The position numbers and the translations under genes were made by a program. Positions 42,304 to 43,658 of a DNA stretch of 43,658 nt are shown here, piece by piece. Position 1 is the first letter of the stretch, and each line of letters opens with the position of its first letter. A model generated the notes under the pieces. That model was not told the DNA's origin, ran no database searches, and worked only from the letters and a program-made list of their open reading frames with translations. The DNA comes from Peribacillus deserti (GTDB taxonomy: Bacteria; Bacillota; Bacilli; Bacillales; DSM-1321), in assembly GCF_016909175.1 (NCBI RefSeq), contig NZ_JAFBFI010000023.1, positions 1 to 43,658 on the forward strand. The letters run 5' to 3'.

Positions 42304-42987
42304 ATGGAACAGATCACACCTTTCTTTGAAAAGAAATCAGACTGCATGTTCTGCGGAAGCAGTTTTCATTCGATGAAGCTCCGTTCTAAGTTTATCAAGA
42401 TCCTGAGTTATGATACAGACTTTCGGCCTATATATTCTGACATCGGCATAAATCCATTATTGTATAAAATTCTGGTTTGTCCTCATTGCGGGTTCTCCTT
42501 TTCAGAAGAGTTTTCGACATCCTTTCCTCCGCTTACAAAAGATGTGATAAGAGAAAAAGTGACAAGCCGCTGGGTACCCCATCAATACGGCGGTAACCGT
42601 ACTATTAGTGATGCCATCAAAACGTACAAGCTTGCTTCTTACTGTGCTCTTTTAAAAAAGGAAAAGCATATCACTTCCGCTGGATTATTTTTAAGAATTG
42701 CATGGCTGTACAGAGAAACCCAGCCTGAGCATGAACCCCGTTTCCTTGCCTTGGCTCAAAAGGAATACGAACAATCGTACTCATCTGCTGACTTCAGGGG
42801 CACCCAGGTATCAGAAATTAAACTGCTTTATATAATAGGGGAAATTTCCCGCAGAATCGGAGATTTTTCTAATGCAGCCAGACATTTGTCGATGGTTATT
42901 GAAAAACAGAAACACACTACCGAAACGAAAATTGTAGAAATGGCGAAAGACCAATGGCAGCAAATCAGACAGCTAAAAGCCAATTAA
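42304..42987 (+). CDS. DUF2225 family protein with Cys pairs and TPR-like helices
   Basis: This 227-residue cytosolic protein's N-terminal 75 residues contain two CxxC-type pairs (CMFCGSSF and CPHCGFSF) that probably bind zinc. The rest is helical with TPR-like repeats (SAGLFLRIAWLYRET.., YIIGEISRRIGDFSNAARHL). This layout is that of the DUF2225 family, common in Bacilli and unassigned. The ATG at 42304 follows AGGGGAGCTGCAC. It is a single gene with a terminator directly after it. Confidence 0.82.
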   Translation: MEQITPFFEKKSDCMFCGSSFHSMKLRSKFIKILSYDTDFRPIYSDIGINPLLYKILVCPHCGFSFSEEFSTSFPPLTKDVIREKVTSRWVPHQYGGNRTISDAIKTYKLASYCALLKKEKHITSAGLFLRIAWLYRETQPEHEPRFLALAQKEYEQSYSSADFRGTQVSEIKLLYIIGEISRRIGDFSNAARHLSMVIEKQKHTTETKIVEMAKDQWQQIRQLKAN

Positions 42988-42993
42988 TCATAC

Positions 42994-43028
42994 TGAAAAA
43001 GGAAACCTCATAAAGATTTCCTTTTTTA
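42994..43028 (+). terminator. Intrinsic terminator of the DUF2225 gene
   Basis: AAAAGGAAA and TTTCCTTTT pair around an 11-base loop and are followed by TTATT. Confidence 0.82.
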
Positions 43029-43103
43029 TTGGGTAAGAAAGTATAAAATTTCAACTTCTATGAGCTGCCGCCTGGCAGGCGTCTGCCTTTCCATCTATTT
43101 ATT

Positions 43104-43658
43104 TGAAAGGCACCGTTCTCCGCTTTTGTATCTGTCCAGCTCCGGACTGACTCCCTTGAGTCATAAGTCAATCAGTTCATAGGAAGAAGTGCACTTCCTA
43201 CGACCTGCTCGCCTTATGCTTGTCGGGAGTCTGCTTTTCACTTAGTAGGTGAAGACATATATAAAGCTTGCCAATAAGGCCAGCTTTTTTAAAAGTGTAC
43301 TAAGCAGAAAAGCATCGTCCTCCGCTTTTGTATCTGTCCAGCTCCGGACTGACTCCCTCGTGTCATAAGTCAATCAGTTCATAGGAAGAAGAGCACTTCC
43401 TACGACCTGCTCGCCTTATGCTTGTCGGGAGTCTGCTTTTCACTTAGTAGGTGAAGACATACATAAAGCTAGCCAATAAGGCCAGCTTTTTTAAAAGTGT
43501 ATTAAGCAGAAAAGCATCGTCCTCCGCTTTTCTATCTGTCCAGCTCTGGACTGACTCCCTCGAGTCATAAGTCAATCAGTTCATAGGAAGAAGAGCACTT
43601 CCTACGACCTGCTCGCCTTATGCTTGTCGGGAGTCTGCTTTTCACTTAGTAGGTGAAG
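43104..43658 (-). repeat. 202 bp tandem array of repeat family A (runs off the window)
   Basis: CGCTTTTGTATCTGTCCAGC and its variants start at 43121, 43323 and 43525, and CGCCTTATGCTTGTCGGGAG recurs at 43412 and 43614, so the period is exactly 202. Two full units and about 150 bases of a third are visible. Read on the minus strand, each unit has the family A words (GACAAGCATAAGGCGAGCAG, TTGACTTATGAC, GGAGCTGGACAGA, AAAAGCGGAG). Each full unit also holds a terminator-like hairpin (AAAGCT.GCC..GGCCAGCTTTTTT) on the plus strand, at 43263-43290 and 43465-43492. Bases 43029-43103 form a short unique stretch. Confidence 0.88.

Noticed and set aside
43104-43658. CRISPR or coding tandem repeats
   Set aside because: The unit is 202 bases with no short direct repeats or unique spacers, and no long open frame runs through it.

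Overview
The window looks like chromosomal DNA of an endospore-forming Bacillaceae species. It carries an alpha/beta-type SASP, a CotF-like coat pair, kapB and kapD, and long blocks of small genes in the same relative order as I recall for the Bacillus subtilis yug/yui/yum region (yugO-yugN-pgi-yugJ-yuzA, yugI, yugF-yugE-patB, kapB/kapD-pbpD-yufK-yuxO, pepA-yuiD-yuiC-yuiB-yuiA-yumB-yumC-yutM). Most genes are single units or short operons, have strong GGAGG-type ribosome sites, and end in clear intrinsic terminators. I see no rRNA, tRNA, phage, transposase or cas genes. Gene names come from recalled family sequences, not from a search.

Layout. 1-0.58 kb: copies of an intergenic repeat (family A). 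0.58-1.8 kb: GAF-GGDEF diguanylate cyclase. 2.2-6.4 kb: cobalamin importer btuF-btuC-btuD, preceded by relics of cobT and cobO and by an intact cobalamin riboswitch with terminator. 6.6-13.7 kb: potassium channel, yugN, pgi, yugJ, yuzA, rocD, yugI. 13.9-19.2 kb: HTH regulator, small membrane protein, SASP, yugF, yugE, patB, interleaved with repeats A and B. 19.2-24.5 kb: V4R/STAS protein, cold-shock protein, a coupled small-gene pair with ywbE, a GGDEF-EAL protein and a CotF-like pair. 25.0-32.0 kb: a repeat B copy, a serine hydrolase, a cyclophilin lipoprotein, kapB, kapD, pbpD, yufK and yuxO. 32.0-43.0 kb: a 19-21 bp phased array, a Gly/Tyr-rich protein, pepA, yuiD, a signal-less BtuF-like protein, yuiC, yuiB, yuiA, yumB, yumC, a second (21 bp) phased array, yutM and a DUF2225 protein. 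43.1 kb to the end: a 202 bp tandem array of repeat A.

How the genes fit together. Several act on energy and redox metabolism: yumB (NADH oxidation, with a Rex-like site upstream), yumC (flavodoxin/ferredoxin reduction), yutM (Fe-S assembly), pgi (glycolysis, with a cre-like site) and rocD (arginine/ornithine catabolism). Others belong to the cell wall and sporulation (pbpD, yuiC, SASP, CotF-like genes, kapB/kapD) or to c-di-GMP signalling (two enzymes). Two separate cobalamin-binding proteins plus relic cob genes suggest a lineage that replaced part of B12 synthesis or salvage with uptake.

The most unusual material is intergenic. Two arrays share one design: a short fixed word, GAGCA or AAGCATAAA, every 19-21 bp with unrelated sequence between. 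A family-A repeat sits inside a family-B repeat and interrupts it. Family A is amplified in exact 202 bp steps at the right edge, each complete unit carrying a terminator-like hairpin.
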